From: an uncultured Paraglaciecola sp.
GTDB taxonomy: Bacteria > Pseudomonadota > Gammaproteobacteria > Enterobacterales > Alteromonadaceae
NCBI GenBank assembly: GCA_905479025.1
Contig: CAJQKX010000613.1
Coordinates: 1-5,233, forward strand
Length of the DNA stretch: 5,233 bases
Reading direction: 5' to 3'
The notes below the pieces were generated by a model. That model was not told the origin of the DNA. It did no database searches and worked only from the letters and a program-made list of their open reading frames with translations. Shown here piece after piece: positions 1 to 5,183 of the stretch. Position numbers and translations under genes: made by a program. Each line of letters starts with the position of its first letter. The first letter of the stretch is position 1.

Positions 1-360
1 CTCATTAAAGGCGCAAGCTGCCGTCTCACCCGATTGAATGTCTTCAGCCTCAAAATCTTTACCATCGGTGGCTACGACAAACTTCGCTTTCCACTTTGTT
101 GTGGCTGCGCTTTCTTTTAGCTTGGTTAACGATTCAGAGACTTTATCCGTATCACAGACCAAAACATGGATATTGTTACGCTGGAGTACAGCGCCATCGA
201 TATCAGATTTATTTGAGGTATCTGCTTTTTCGCTTCTAAGGCGCTTGATGATGTTTTTCTTGTTGCCAAATGCTTCCAGAAACGCGTAAGGGAATTCTTT
301 AGCGTCGAATTCCTGCTCGGCAAGCAGGCTTATGGCTTCCTCTATCTCAACTGCGTTCAA
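1..360 (-). CDS. MmeI-like (type IIL/IIG) SAM-dependent DNA methyltransferase, N-terminal 120 residues only
   Basis: The reading frame is open from a TTG at 360-358 to the window edge, so only the first 120 residues are visible and the gene continues leftward. The N-terminus (MNAVEIEEAISLLAEQEF, then FPYAFLEAFGNKKNIIKRLR and LQRNNIHVLVCD, ending in VATDGKDFEAEDIQSGETAACAF) matches from memory the start of large class I SAM-dependent DNA methyltransferases of the MmeI-like family, usually around 900-1200 aa, which modify adenines and may carry restriction activity. The methyltransferase motifs would lie outside the window. TTG is chosen because an in-frame TAA (363-361) immediately precedes it, AGGA lies 8 nt upstream, and the family starts at this MNAVEIEE. 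The start lies inside the upstream HTH gene (14-nt overlap), which suggests translational coupling. No D-X9-12-(D/E)XK signature stands out in the visible part, so nuclease activity is not shown. Confidence 0.87.
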   Translation of the reverse strand, partial: MNAVEIEEAISLLAEQEFDAKEFPYAFLEAFGNKKNIIKRLRSEKADTSNKSDIDGAVLQRNNIHVLVCDTDKVSESLTKLKESAATTKWKAKFVVATDGKDFEAEDIQSGETAACAFNE

Positions 361-538
361 TTACGTTTTCCTGCTTCTTATCATTTATCCAACTTTCCAC
401 ATCTTCTTTTTTAAATCGCCAGCTTCCACCAACCTTGAACCCCGGCAATTTGCCTTCGGCAGCCAGCTTGTAAGCTGTCTTTTCCGCAAGCTTCAGATAG
501 GCAGCGACCTCTTTTAAGGTCAATATTTCATCAGTCAT
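347..538 (-). CDS. Small helix-turn-helix (HTH_17/excisionase-type) DNA-binding protein
   Basis: This 63-residue protein is almost entirely one winged-helix HTH_17/MerR-like domain (residues 5-52). LTLKEVAAYLKLAEKTAYKLA forms the helix-turn-helix, and LPGFKVGGSWRFKKEDVESWI forms the wing and last helix. The family includes phage excisionases and small repressors that bind DNA in the cytoplasm. It starts at ATG 538-536 with only a weak ribosome-binding site. It is followed, with 14 nt of overlap, by the MmeI-like methyltransferase gene, so the two are almost certainly one operon. That position suggests a controller or accessory protein for the methyltransferase, comparable in role to controller proteins of restriction-modification systems, but this is inference. 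A promoter at 576-604 with a flanking inverted repeat gives it a possible autoregulatory site. Confidence 0.9.
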   Translation of the reverse strand: MTDEILTLKEVAAYLKLAEKTAYKLAAEGKLPGFKVGGSWRFKKEDVESWINDKKQENVIERS

Positions 539-572
539 GAGTTATATCAATAGGTTCGCGCTCAACATAATA

Positions 573-602
573 GAGAGAATATGGGAAAATATAGGAACTC
601 TC
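573..602. repeat. Short inverted repeat GAGAG/CTCTC spanning the promoter, possible operator
   Basis: GAGAG at 573-577 and CTCTC at 598-602 form an inverted repeat around an AT-rich centre, placed exactly across the -35 to -10 region. The 25-nt spacing between arm starts is about two and a half helical turns. The arms are only 5 bp, so chance is possible. The location makes binding by the neighbouring small HTH protein a reasonable guess. Confidence 0.3.
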
Positions 603-604
603 AA
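576..604 (-). promoter_or_regulatory. Predicted sigma70 promoter for the HTH-methyltransferase operon
   Basis: Read on the minus strand, TTGAGA (604-599, 5 of 6 to consensus) and TATTCT (581-576, 4 of 6) are separated by exactly 17 nt. Transcription would begin near 569, leaving a leader of about 30 nt before the ATG at 538. It is placed correctly for the operon and is the best promoter match in the divergent region. It is predicted by eye only. Confidence 0.55.
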
Positions 605-670
605 TAGAAAATCTGCTTGCACGCAGCTCAGCATGGGATAGATTGGAATCAAGGAATAAATGGCTACTTT

Positions 671-2104
671 ATGAACAGCAACGACCACCTCTTAATCAAA
701 CCTTCCGATGCCGTAGCGTGGTCTGAGTGCGTCCGCCGCGTTTGGCTCGATAACACAGGTCAATTTGAGCAGGCGGAACCTGAAGATGCCTTTGAACAAC
801 TGGTCGTTGAGCTAGGCCTTGGGCACGAACAAAATATGCTGGACTCCCTGCGTACACAATACGATGTTCATGAAGCCACGTCAGTCGAACATACACGACA
901 ACTTATGGCTCAGGGTGTTGACGTTATCTATCAAGCCCAACTTAAAAACGAGGAAGAAGGATTTATCGGTTTTCCTGATTTTCTTATTCGCAACGACAAT
1001 GGTGAATACCAACCTGCCGATGCCAAGCTATCGCTCCATGAAGACAAGAAGTCTATTCAGGTACAGCTTGGTTTCTATCGCAGACAGCTAAACACACAGC
1101 TACCTGCCATTGTGTTTCTGGGCGATGAATCAACCGCCGAAATTGGTGACGAAGCGAGCGCCATAACCAATCAATTTATTACTGAAATGCGCGCTTTGTT
1201 AGCAGATAAGACCGAGCCAGTGGTTCGCTACAGCCACAGCAAGTGTCGCGCCTGTACCTACTACGAACACTGCAAACCACAGTTTGAAGAAAAGGAAGAT
1301 TTGTCATTACTCTATGGCGTTCAAGGCCGTGCCGCCGATGCGCTTGAAAAGGTGGGCATAGCGTCCATTTTAGCGCTAGCCAAAAGTGACCCCGAAACCA
1401 TCCCAGATGTACCTTACCTGAAGGGCTTTGAGAAAAAGCAACGTGCGGTTTTACAGGCACAAGCTTATCAAGATGGCAGCACTCACCAGATAGCACCCAT
1501 TAGCTTGCCTGAAGGCACATGGGTTCATTTTGATATAGAAGATAACCCTCTAACCGCCAATGGCGATAAGCATGTGTATCTCTGGGGATTTTTGGAGCCT
1601 CCGTTCGGCAGGGAAAATTTCGAATATGTTTGGACGGATAGTGAAGATGACGATGAAAAAGGCTGGCTAGCATTCCTTGATCTAATAGAGCGCTATCGGT
1701 CACGATACAACGATCTGATTCTGGCGCACTTTGCTTCGCACGAACGAACGACCATTCGATCCTATGCCAATCGCTACGACATGGAAGAAAATGACACCGT
1801 GCTTTATCTGCTCGGTAACGACAGCCCCCTTTTTGACATGCAAAAACCCGTATTGGAAAGTCTAGTTCTTCCCTTACAAGGCTATGGGTTGAAAGATATT
1901 TGTAAACATCCCGACCTAGTTAACTTTCAATGGGAGGATGACGGTTCAGGCTCACAGTGGTCAATCGTGCAATTTAATAATTTTTTGCAAGAACCAAACA
2001 CGACTGAAAAACAGAAATTGAAACAGCAAATTCTAGGCTACAACCGCGATGATGTTATTGCTACTCGCCGACTGGAAGAATGGTTGAGAAGCTTCCTGAA
2101 TTAA
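671..2104 (+). CDS. TM0106-type RecB-like nuclease: Cas4-like PD-(D/E)XK domain fused to a DEDD RNase H-like exonuclease
   Basis: This 477-residue two-domain cytoplasmic protein resembles the TM0106 family of putative RecB-like nucleases. Residues about 10-205 form a PD-(D/E)XK nuclease: GFPDFL (catalytic Asp 103), ADAKLS (Asp 117, Lys 119) and the QVQLGFY helix (Q130xxxxxY136). Cys 20 near the N-terminus and CRACTYYEHC (Cys 192, 195, 201) could hold a 4Fe-4S cluster, as in Cas4 and AddB. Residues about 283-475 form an RNase H-like DEDD exonuclease (YprB-like RNase_H_2): HFDIED (Asp 288, Glu 290), ILAHFASHE, and a final YNRDDV (Asp 460/461). All expected catalytic residues seem present. ATG 671 is preferred because homologues begin near it; an in-frame TTG at 617 would add 18 residues but has no ribosome-binding site. 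The gene diverges from the HTH-methyltransferase pair and its stop directly abuts the relaxase stop. The substrate is unknown; DNA end processing or defence is inferred. Confidence 0.9.
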   Translation: MNSNDHLLIKPSDAVAWSECVRRVWLDNTGQFEQAEPEDAFEQLVVELGLGHEQNMLDSLRTQYDVHEATSVEHTRQLMAQGVDVIYQAQLKNEEEGFIGFPDFLIRNDNGEYQPADAKLSLHEDKKSIQVQLGFYRRQLNTQLPAIVFLGDESTAEIGDEASAITNQFITEMRALLADKTEPVVRYSHSKCRACTYYEHCKPQFEEKEDLSLLYGVQGRAADALEKVGIASILALAKSDPETIPDVPYLKGFEKKQRAVLQAQAYQDGSTHQIAPISLPEGTWVHFDIEDNPLTANGDKHVYLWGFLEPPFGRENFEYVWTDSEDDDEKGWLAFLDLIERYRSRYNDLILAHFASHERTTIRSYANRYDMEENDTVLYLLGNDSPLFDMQKPVLESLVLPLQGYGLKDICKHPDLVNFQWEDDGSGSQWSIVQFNNFLQEPNTTEKQKLKQQILGYNRDDVIATRRLEEWLRSFLN

Positions 2105-3670
2105 TTAGTCCATTCTTGGCACTATAAGCTTTTTCGGCGTTTTCTGTTCTGGTGCTGCTTCAGGCGCGCCAGTCACATTATTAAACACCTCCTTATACTC
2201 AAGCTTTGGTGTCCTCCTCCGCAGGAATTGTAGGAAACGCGGATTGTGGCGCTTTCGCTTAAGAATCTGAGCTTCATTACGGCTGGCACTTCGTCCTTTC
2301 AATAATCTCGCTCCCCTGCGCCTATTTGGTTTTGCGCTTTTTCCCCCTTTACGCGATACGGTTCGCTTTATACGGTAGTCTTTTAGTGACGCATCCGGCT
2401 GGGTGTTTCTGTCAGATCGCTTCTCAAAGTCCGGCTGTGCAGATTGCACCACAGTCTCTGGCTCATCCCGACGGGTAGCGAGTATCTGGCTTGCCAATGC
2501 TGTACGCTCATCTCTTTGTTTTTCACGGATTTTCTTTGTATGTACCAGTAGTTTTCGAGACTCATGATTATGCCGAAAAATCATTCCCTCCCATGTTTCA
2601 AACGATGCAACATTTTGTCTTTTCTCCTTGATGCTATCAGCATCCACGCTTTTCGATCTCATTCCTGAAACTTGAGTAAATTTACGACTGAGTGATTGTG
2701 CAGCTACCGCTACCCTGCGGAAAGCTTTGCGAAGGACACCTCCTTGATTGTCTTGCCGCCATATTTCGCGTTCCTCGCGCTGTAGATCGATAAGTTCTTT
2801 TTTAACTAGTGCATGTCTGGAAATTTCTGAAACATGCCGAAGTTCCAGTTCAGCAATACTTGAACGCGCCGACCGATTATAGATCGACCGGATTGTTTTC
2901 TTGATCACTTCAACAGAAGGCAACAGTTCTGGGCTACCAAGACGCTCTTTAATATCTTTGCGGGCAATGCCGCTATAACGGCTTAGGGAATAGACTTTAA
3001 AGCCTGCATCAATAACCACAAACCCTCGTCTATCACCACGCGCAATAAACAACCCTTTCTGCTGAAGTGCTTGTTGAAATTCTAATGCACCATCCGATTG
3101 TTTCCATGCCCCCTGACACATCGCTTTGATATCTTTGGGGTCGATATTATTCCGTAGATTTTGTTGCCATTCAGCCGTCGTCAAATGAAATGGGTCTTTT
3201 AGTCGAAAGTCTTTAAAACCTGCTGGCATATCCCAACCGTGGCGTAGATACAATAGTCGAGACACTTCCGCGCACTTGCGCTTAAAGTGAGACATACGGA
3301 TAGCTTTCATATCATCGATCCGTACACGCAGCCAGATCACATGCGCATGTCGTCTCGCCGATTTTTCGTGATAAACAACAACGCGAGGCTGGCCTTGTAG
3401 CCCAAGTGTTTGTTCAACGGTATCAAACGCGTCTTCGAATGCTTTATGAGATACGTCTTTATCGGGAGGTGGATTAAACGAAACTGAAAAAAATGGTTGC
3501 CGACATCGCGTACCCTGCGAAATTGCTTCCATTTCCACTAATGCAGCATGGAGAGACTGCCCCATAACACCGCGTATCTCCATCAGGGAGACATGATCAT
3601 TATCATTGGTCGATGCCAAGTGGTTCGCGAGGTTACGCGCAAACCCGCGCTGAGATGCCTTAATGATCAC
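2105..3670 (-). CDS. Relaxase / mobilization nuclease (Relaxase PF03432 type) with basic C-terminal tail
   Basis: This 521-residue protein should nick the element's oriT and pilot the strand into a helper conjugation channel. The N-terminal relaxase domain (about 1-245) starts MIIKASQRG and includes EIRGVMGQSLHAAL, the strand FFSVSFNPP and the metal-binding motif HEKSARRHAHVIW (His 101, 108, 110). It ends with LFIARGDRRGFVVID and a Tyr-Ser-Leu-Ser-Arg segment, as in the widespread MIIKGSQRGGG relaxase group. Residues 255-521 are basic, partly coiled-coil, and carry no recognisable primase or helicase. No tyrosine occurs before Tyr 100; His 17 is the best nucleophile candidate. The start is GTG 3670-3668 because GAGG lies 6 nt upstream and the family begins at MIIK; two ATGs just upstream (3685, 3682) lack a ribosome-binding site. 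It overlaps the end of mobC by 11 nt, so the pair is translationally coupled. Confidence 0.93.
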   Translation of the reverse strand: MIIKASQRGFARNLANHLASTNDNDHVSLMEIRGVMGQSLHAALVEMEAISQGTRCRQPFFSVSFNPPPDKDVSHKAFEDAFDTVEQTLGLQGQPRVVVYHEKSARRHAHVIWLRVRIDDMKAIRMSHFKRKCAEVSRLLYLRHGWDMPAGFKDFRLKDPFHLTTAEWQQNLRNNIDPKDIKAMCQGAWKQSDGALEFQQALQQKGLFIARGDRRGFVVIDAGFKVYSLSRYSGIARKDIKERLGSPELLPSVEVIKKTIRSIYNRSARSSIAELELRHVSEISRHALVKKELIDLQREEREIWRQDNQGGVLRKAFRRVAVAAQSLSRKFTQVSGMRSKSVDADSIKEKRQNVASFETWEGMIFRHNHESRKLLVHTKKIREKQRDERTALASQILATRRDEPETVVQSAQPDFEKRSDRNTQPDASLKDYRIKRTVSRKGGKSAKPNRRRGARLLKGRSASRNEAQILKRKRHNPRFLQFLRRRTPKLEYKEVFNNVTGAPEAAPEQKTPKKLIVPRMD

Positions 3671-4124
3671 GCGGCACCTCATCATCTAATGAATGATGAG
3701 ATGCGTATGAAAATCTGTTGTGAAGTTGTTCGGAGGATATTTTCGCTGTGTAAGATAGCTGAATATCAGTTTCAGCATCCTGACAGCCAAGGGCATTTAA
3801 GATACCAGCCCTGATGTCGTGAAGATCATTGATCGCCTCGCGCAATCTGTGCTGATCCAAAGATGATGTCACATGCAAACGCTTTGCGATTTGATTGACA
3901 TTGTTTCCAAGCATGGAAACCTGCCCAAGCAATCGAGCCAGCTCCGCTTTATCTCTGGCTGGCCTGCGCGAGGCCTTTGGCGGCGGCGTATTGAAAATCA
4001 CTGATTTGCAATACCCTCCCATCGAAAGCCCAAGCTTATCAGCACGTGCTTCCAAATCTGATCGTTCGTCTATGGAAAGACGAATGGTTAGTCGTGGATA
4101 AACGGGTATATTATTTTTAGACAT
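3660..4124 (-). CDS. mobC: MobC-like mobilization accessory protein (ribbon-helix-helix)
   Basis: This 154-residue relaxosome protein probably binds oriT and helps the relaxase open it. Residues 10-45 form a ribbon-helix-helix: the strand RLTIRLS, then IDERSDLEARADKLG and MGGYCKSVIF. Residues 65-84 carry the MobC family signature LLGQVSMLGNNVNQIAKRLH, followed by a helix containing DLHDIRAGIL. The last 35 residues are polar and not conserved as far as I can tell. The start is ATG 4124-4122, with a perfect GGAGG at 4135-4131 and 6 nt of spacing. Upstream in-frame ATGs at 4160 and 4130 are rejected because the latter abuts the ribosome-binding site. It is the first gene of a two-gene operon with the relaxase, and the repeat-rich non-coding region beside it is the natural oriT. 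Autoregulation through those repeats is plausible, as for other RHH accessory proteins. Confidence 0.9.
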   Translation of the reverse strand: MSKNNIPVYPRLTIRLSIDERSDLEARADKLGLSMGGYCKSVIFNTPPPKASRRPARDKAELARLLGQVSMLGNNVNQIAKRLHVTSSLDQHRLREAINDLHDIRAGILNALGCQDAETDIQLSYTAKISSEQLHNRFSYASHHSLDDEVPRDH

Positions 4125-4130
4125 AAACAT

Positions 4131-4135
4131 CCTCC
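4131..4135 (-). promoter_or_regulatory. Ribosome-binding site fixing the mobC start
   Basis: GGAGG on the minus strand lies 6 nt before ATG 4124. It excludes the in-frame ATG at 4130-4128, which follows it with no spacing. Confidence 0.85.
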
Positions 4136-4168
4136 GAGCAACTGAATTGTGGGGATGCAACGGGGAAA

Positions 4169-4202
4169 TAGGTTTGATCGTTTTTTTCGATCATGAAACC
4201 TA
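4169..4202. repeat. Bulged inverted repeat with T7 loop, upstream of mobC
   Basis: TAGGTTT-GATCG (4169-4180) pairs with CGATC (4188-4192) and AAACCTA (4196-4202). The loop is seven T (4181-4187), with a three-base ATG bulge on the right arm. All 12 base pairs match. It lies about 45 bp upstream of the mobC start codon, suiting an RHH operator or part of oriT. Confidence 0.75.
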
Positions 4203-4215
4203 GACCTCCCCTTGC

Positions 4216-4246
4216 CCAGATGCCTTGTCCGACAAGGCACATCTGG
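4216..4246. repeat. Near-perfect 31-bp palindrome, probable relaxosome binding site
   Basis: CCAGAT + GCCTTGTC (4216-4229) mirrors GACAAGGC (4231-4238) and ATCTGG (4241-4246) around a single central C at 4230, with a two-base AC bulge at 4239-4240. Fourteen base pairs match. It is the strongest palindrome in the window and sits in the centre of the candidate oriT. Confidence 0.8.
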
Positions 4247-4252
4247 CGGAAT

Positions 4253-4322
4253 CGTTAGCCTAACGGTATCACACAGGTTATTAACGAAAGGTTAACGATG
4301 GGGTGCGGGGTCTCCCCGTTAG
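4253..4322. repeat. Cluster of five TAACG/CGTTA motifs
   Basis: CGTTAG at 4253-4258 and CTAACG at 4260-4265 form a palindrome around one C. TTAACGA occurs twice as a direct repeat (4281-4287 and 4292-4298, 11-bp period). CCGTTAG at 4316-4322 is the inverted copy of CTAACGG at 4260-4266. Repeated short motifs of this sort with helical-turn spacing are typical of binding sites for RHH or relaxase proteins. Confidence 0.6.
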
Positions 4323-4334
4323 AAATGTAGCTAA

Positions 4335-4410
4335 TGCACCAATCAATATAATTAAAATACCCGCTAAATGCTAAAGAACATTAGCAGTATATTAATGTTG
4401 ATGTGGTGCA
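4335..4410. repeat. Fold-prone segment with nested inverted repeats
   Basis: The outer arms TGCACC (4335-4340) with ATCAA (4342-4346) pair with TTGAT (4398-4402) and GGTGCA (4405-4410). Inside is a clean palindrome, TGCTAA (4369-4374), N6, TTAGCA (4381-4386). No ORF fits here. Together with the terminator at 4423-4458, it could be the body of a small plus-strand RNA or a leader, or the inner palindrome may be a protein-binding site. No convincing promoter was identified. Confidence 0.4.
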
Positions 4411-4422
4411 ATAGAGTATAAG

Positions 4423-4458
4423 GGCTGCTCTCTGATACAAAAGGATGAGCAGCCTTTT
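4423..4458 (+). terminator. Rho-independent terminator or attenuator upstream of the AlpA-like gene
   Basis: GGCTGCTC (4423-4430) pairs perfectly with GAGCAGCC (4447-4454) around a 16-nt loop and is followed by TTTT and a T-rich GTGTTT. Flanking A-T pairs (4420-4421 with 4456-4457) extend the stem. No protein gene ends just before it on the plus strand, so it must stop an untranslated transcript or attenuate transcription into the gene at 4556. Confidence 0.6.
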
Positions 4459-4498
4459 GTGTTTAGATTCAGTCCTACCCTTAACAGGGAGATGCAAG

Positions 4499-4534
4499 CT
4501 GGGAGGCGTCGAATATCAATTCTTCGTCTCCCAG
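4499..4534 (+). promoter_or_regulatory. Leader hairpin before the AlpA-like gene
   Basis: CTGGGAGGCG (4499-4508) pairs with CGTCTCCCAG (4525-4534) over ten pairs, one of them G-U, with a 16-nt apical region that can add a GAA/TTC pairing. It ends 21 nt before ATG 4556 and lacks a T-tract, so it is not a terminator. A role in mRNA stability, translation control, or as a DNA-binding palindrome is possible. Confidence 0.45.
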
Positions 4535-4555
4535 TCTTCCCATACGGAAAAGAAG

Positions 4556-4858
4556 ATGGACGATATTGAAAACCTACTAAATGAAAGCTTTTCACAGGCT
4601 GGACAAAAACAAAGTACAGTCTTTGAGGCCGATCTTGTTGCCTCGCTGATGATACAGTCAAACGCATTTATCTCCATTAAAACGGCGGCTAAGCTGTGCT
4701 CTATTTCAAGGCAGACAATTGATCGCCGCATCCATCAAGGAACATTCCCAATCCCCGAAAAACTTTCGAGTGATGACAAAGCAATAAGAAAGGCTTTTCG
4801 CATTAACGATATTCAACAATGGTTGAATTCGCCTTTAACTTACCGCGCCCCGCAGTAA
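4556..4858 (+). CDS. AlpA-like excisionase/transcriptional regulator
   Basis: This is a 100-residue protein. Residues 1-35 are polar and acidic without a known domain. Residues 38-91 form an HTH_17/AlpA-type winged helix: FISIKTAAKLCSISRQTIDRR is the helix-turn-helix, GTFPIPEKL the characteristic FP-x-P turn, and a basic AFRINDIQQWL the final strand and helix. AlpA-type proteins activate integrase genes or act as recombination directionality factors in cryptic prophages and tRNA-integrated islands. It lies about 125 bp from the tRNA-Lys attachment core and next to candidate arm-site repeats, which fits a role in excision. ATG 4556 is chosen because GGA(AAAG) sits 7 nt upstream. An in-frame ATG at 4445 would lie inside the terminator hairpin and add 37 residues unlike the family. 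The specific target is unknown. Confidence 0.82.
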   Translation: MDDIENLLNESFSQAGQKQSTVFEADLVASLMIQSNAFISIKTAAKLCSISRQTIDRRIHQGTFPIPEKLSSDDKAIRKAFRINDIQQWLNSPLTYRAPQ

Positions 4859-4893
4859 GTTACCCACATAAATCGTGTTCGCAAATATTGGTG

Positions 4894-4916
4894 TGAGTAG
4901 CCCATTGAGTAGCCCA
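4894..4916. repeat. Tandem direct repeat TGAGTAGCCCA x2, candidate integrase arm sites
   Basis: TGAGTAGCCCA occurs identically at 4894-4904 and 4906-4916, with a 12-bp period. The pair lies 68 bp from the CCA end of the tRNA-Lys fragment. Short tandem repeats at this distance from a core are typical of arm-type sites bound by the N-terminal domain of tyrosine integrases. Confidence 0.55.
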
Positions 4917-4929
4917 GCCATAACGAGAG

Positions 4930-4946
4930 AGATATTAGAAATATCT
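4930..4946. repeat. 17-bp palindrome AGATATT-AGA-AATATCT
   Basis: This is a perfect 7-bp inverted repeat with a 3-bp centre, between the arm-like repeats and the tRNA fragment. There is no T-tract on either side, so it is more likely a protein-binding site (for example for an excisionase) than a terminator. Confidence 0.45.
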
Positions 4947-4983
4947 AAACAGGCAATTTATTGTTATATTTCAAGGAGTAAAA

Positions 4984-5033
4984 TGGTGACCACTGAGGGA
5001 TTCGAACCCTCGACCTACTGATTAAAAGTCAAT
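4984..5033 (-). other. 3' half of tRNA-Lys(UUU): attachment-site core of an integrated element
   Basis: Read on the minus strand, this has an anticodon stem ATTGA/TCAGT (5033-5029 and 5021-5017, one T-G pair). Its loop is CTTTTAA with anticodon TTT (5026-5024), which reads Lys codons. A 5-nt variable loop, a perfect T arm GAGGG-TTCGAAT-CCCTC (5011-4995), the 3' acceptor strand AGTGGTC, discriminator A and CCA (4986-4984) follow. The 5' half is missing: upstream sequence (5034-5070) shows no D-arm TAGCTCAG-like motif and no GACCACT acceptor partner. It is therefore a remnant and not a working gene. Such 3' tRNA duplications mark att sites of tyrosine-recombinase islands. The missing half lies to the right, so an element end should extend rightward. 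The mobile genes on the left imply a second element or a circular/attP form. Confidence 0.85.
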
Positions 5034-5183
5034 CGGTCATGCCTATAAAATAGTATCTAATTATCTGTTATATATAAGTTATTCGTGTGCCAGCACGCTG
5101 TTTTCGTTAGGTTTTTGCAGAAATTTATCCTTTAAAAAAATAATTAAATATCTCTTTGTAATAATTTATAAATTTACTACTTT
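5034..5183. other. AT-rich non-coding DNA beside the att core
   Basis: No ORF or RNA gene is recognisable here. The stretch 5112-5183 is strongly AT-rich with A and T runs, a composition suited to bending and to IHF-type architectural proteins at attachment sites, though I find no exact IHF consensus. It separates the tRNA fragment from the repeats at 5184-5212. Confidence 0.4.

Larger units (their letters stand above)
4169..4322. other. Candidate origin of transfer (oriT) next to mobC
   Basis: This non-coding stretch directly upstream of mobC-relaxase carries three kinds of inverted repeat within 155 bp: a bulged hairpin at 4169-4202, a near-perfect palindrome at 4216-4246, and a set of TAACG/CGTTA motifs at 4253-4321 ending in a CGGGG/CCCCG mini-hairpin (4306-4318). 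Mobilization operons normally have oriT in this position, and oriTs are typically built of such repeats. I recognise no known nic consensus, so the nick position is not assigned. The repeats may also act as MobC operators. The call rests on position and structure only. Confidence 0.5.

Noticed and set aside
617..670. TTG 617 as the nuclease start (18 extra residues)
   Set aside because: No ribosome-binding site precedes it, and the added residues do not resemble the family N-terminus; ATG 671 is nearer to where homologues begin.
1179..1496. 105-codon minus-strand ORF inside the nuclease gene
   Set aside because: It is antisense to a well-supported domain-bearing gene, its translation resembles no known protein, and it has no ribosome-binding site.
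3671..3685. ATG 3685 or ATG 3682 as the relaxase start
   Set aside because: No Shine-Dalgarno lies before them, whereas GAGG sits 6 nt before GTG 3670, where the family-typical MIIK sequence begins.
4125..4160. Longer MobC starting at 4160 or 4130
   Set aside because: GGAGG at 4135-4131 points to ATG 4124; the extra residues are not part of the RHH fold.
4445..4555. 37-residue N-terminal extension of the AlpA-like protein
   Set aside because: The ATG is inside the terminator stem, and the region holds a hairpin more consistent with an untranslated leader.
4983..5021. Twelve-codon ORF with AAGGAG (4973-4978) before ATG 4983
   Set aside because: It is entirely antisense to the tRNA-Lys fragment, and its sequence is fixed by the tRNA; treated as coincidental.
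4984..5070. A complete tRNA-Lys gene
   Set aside because: The D arm and the 5' acceptor strand (expected GACCACT) are not found upstream of the anticodon stem.
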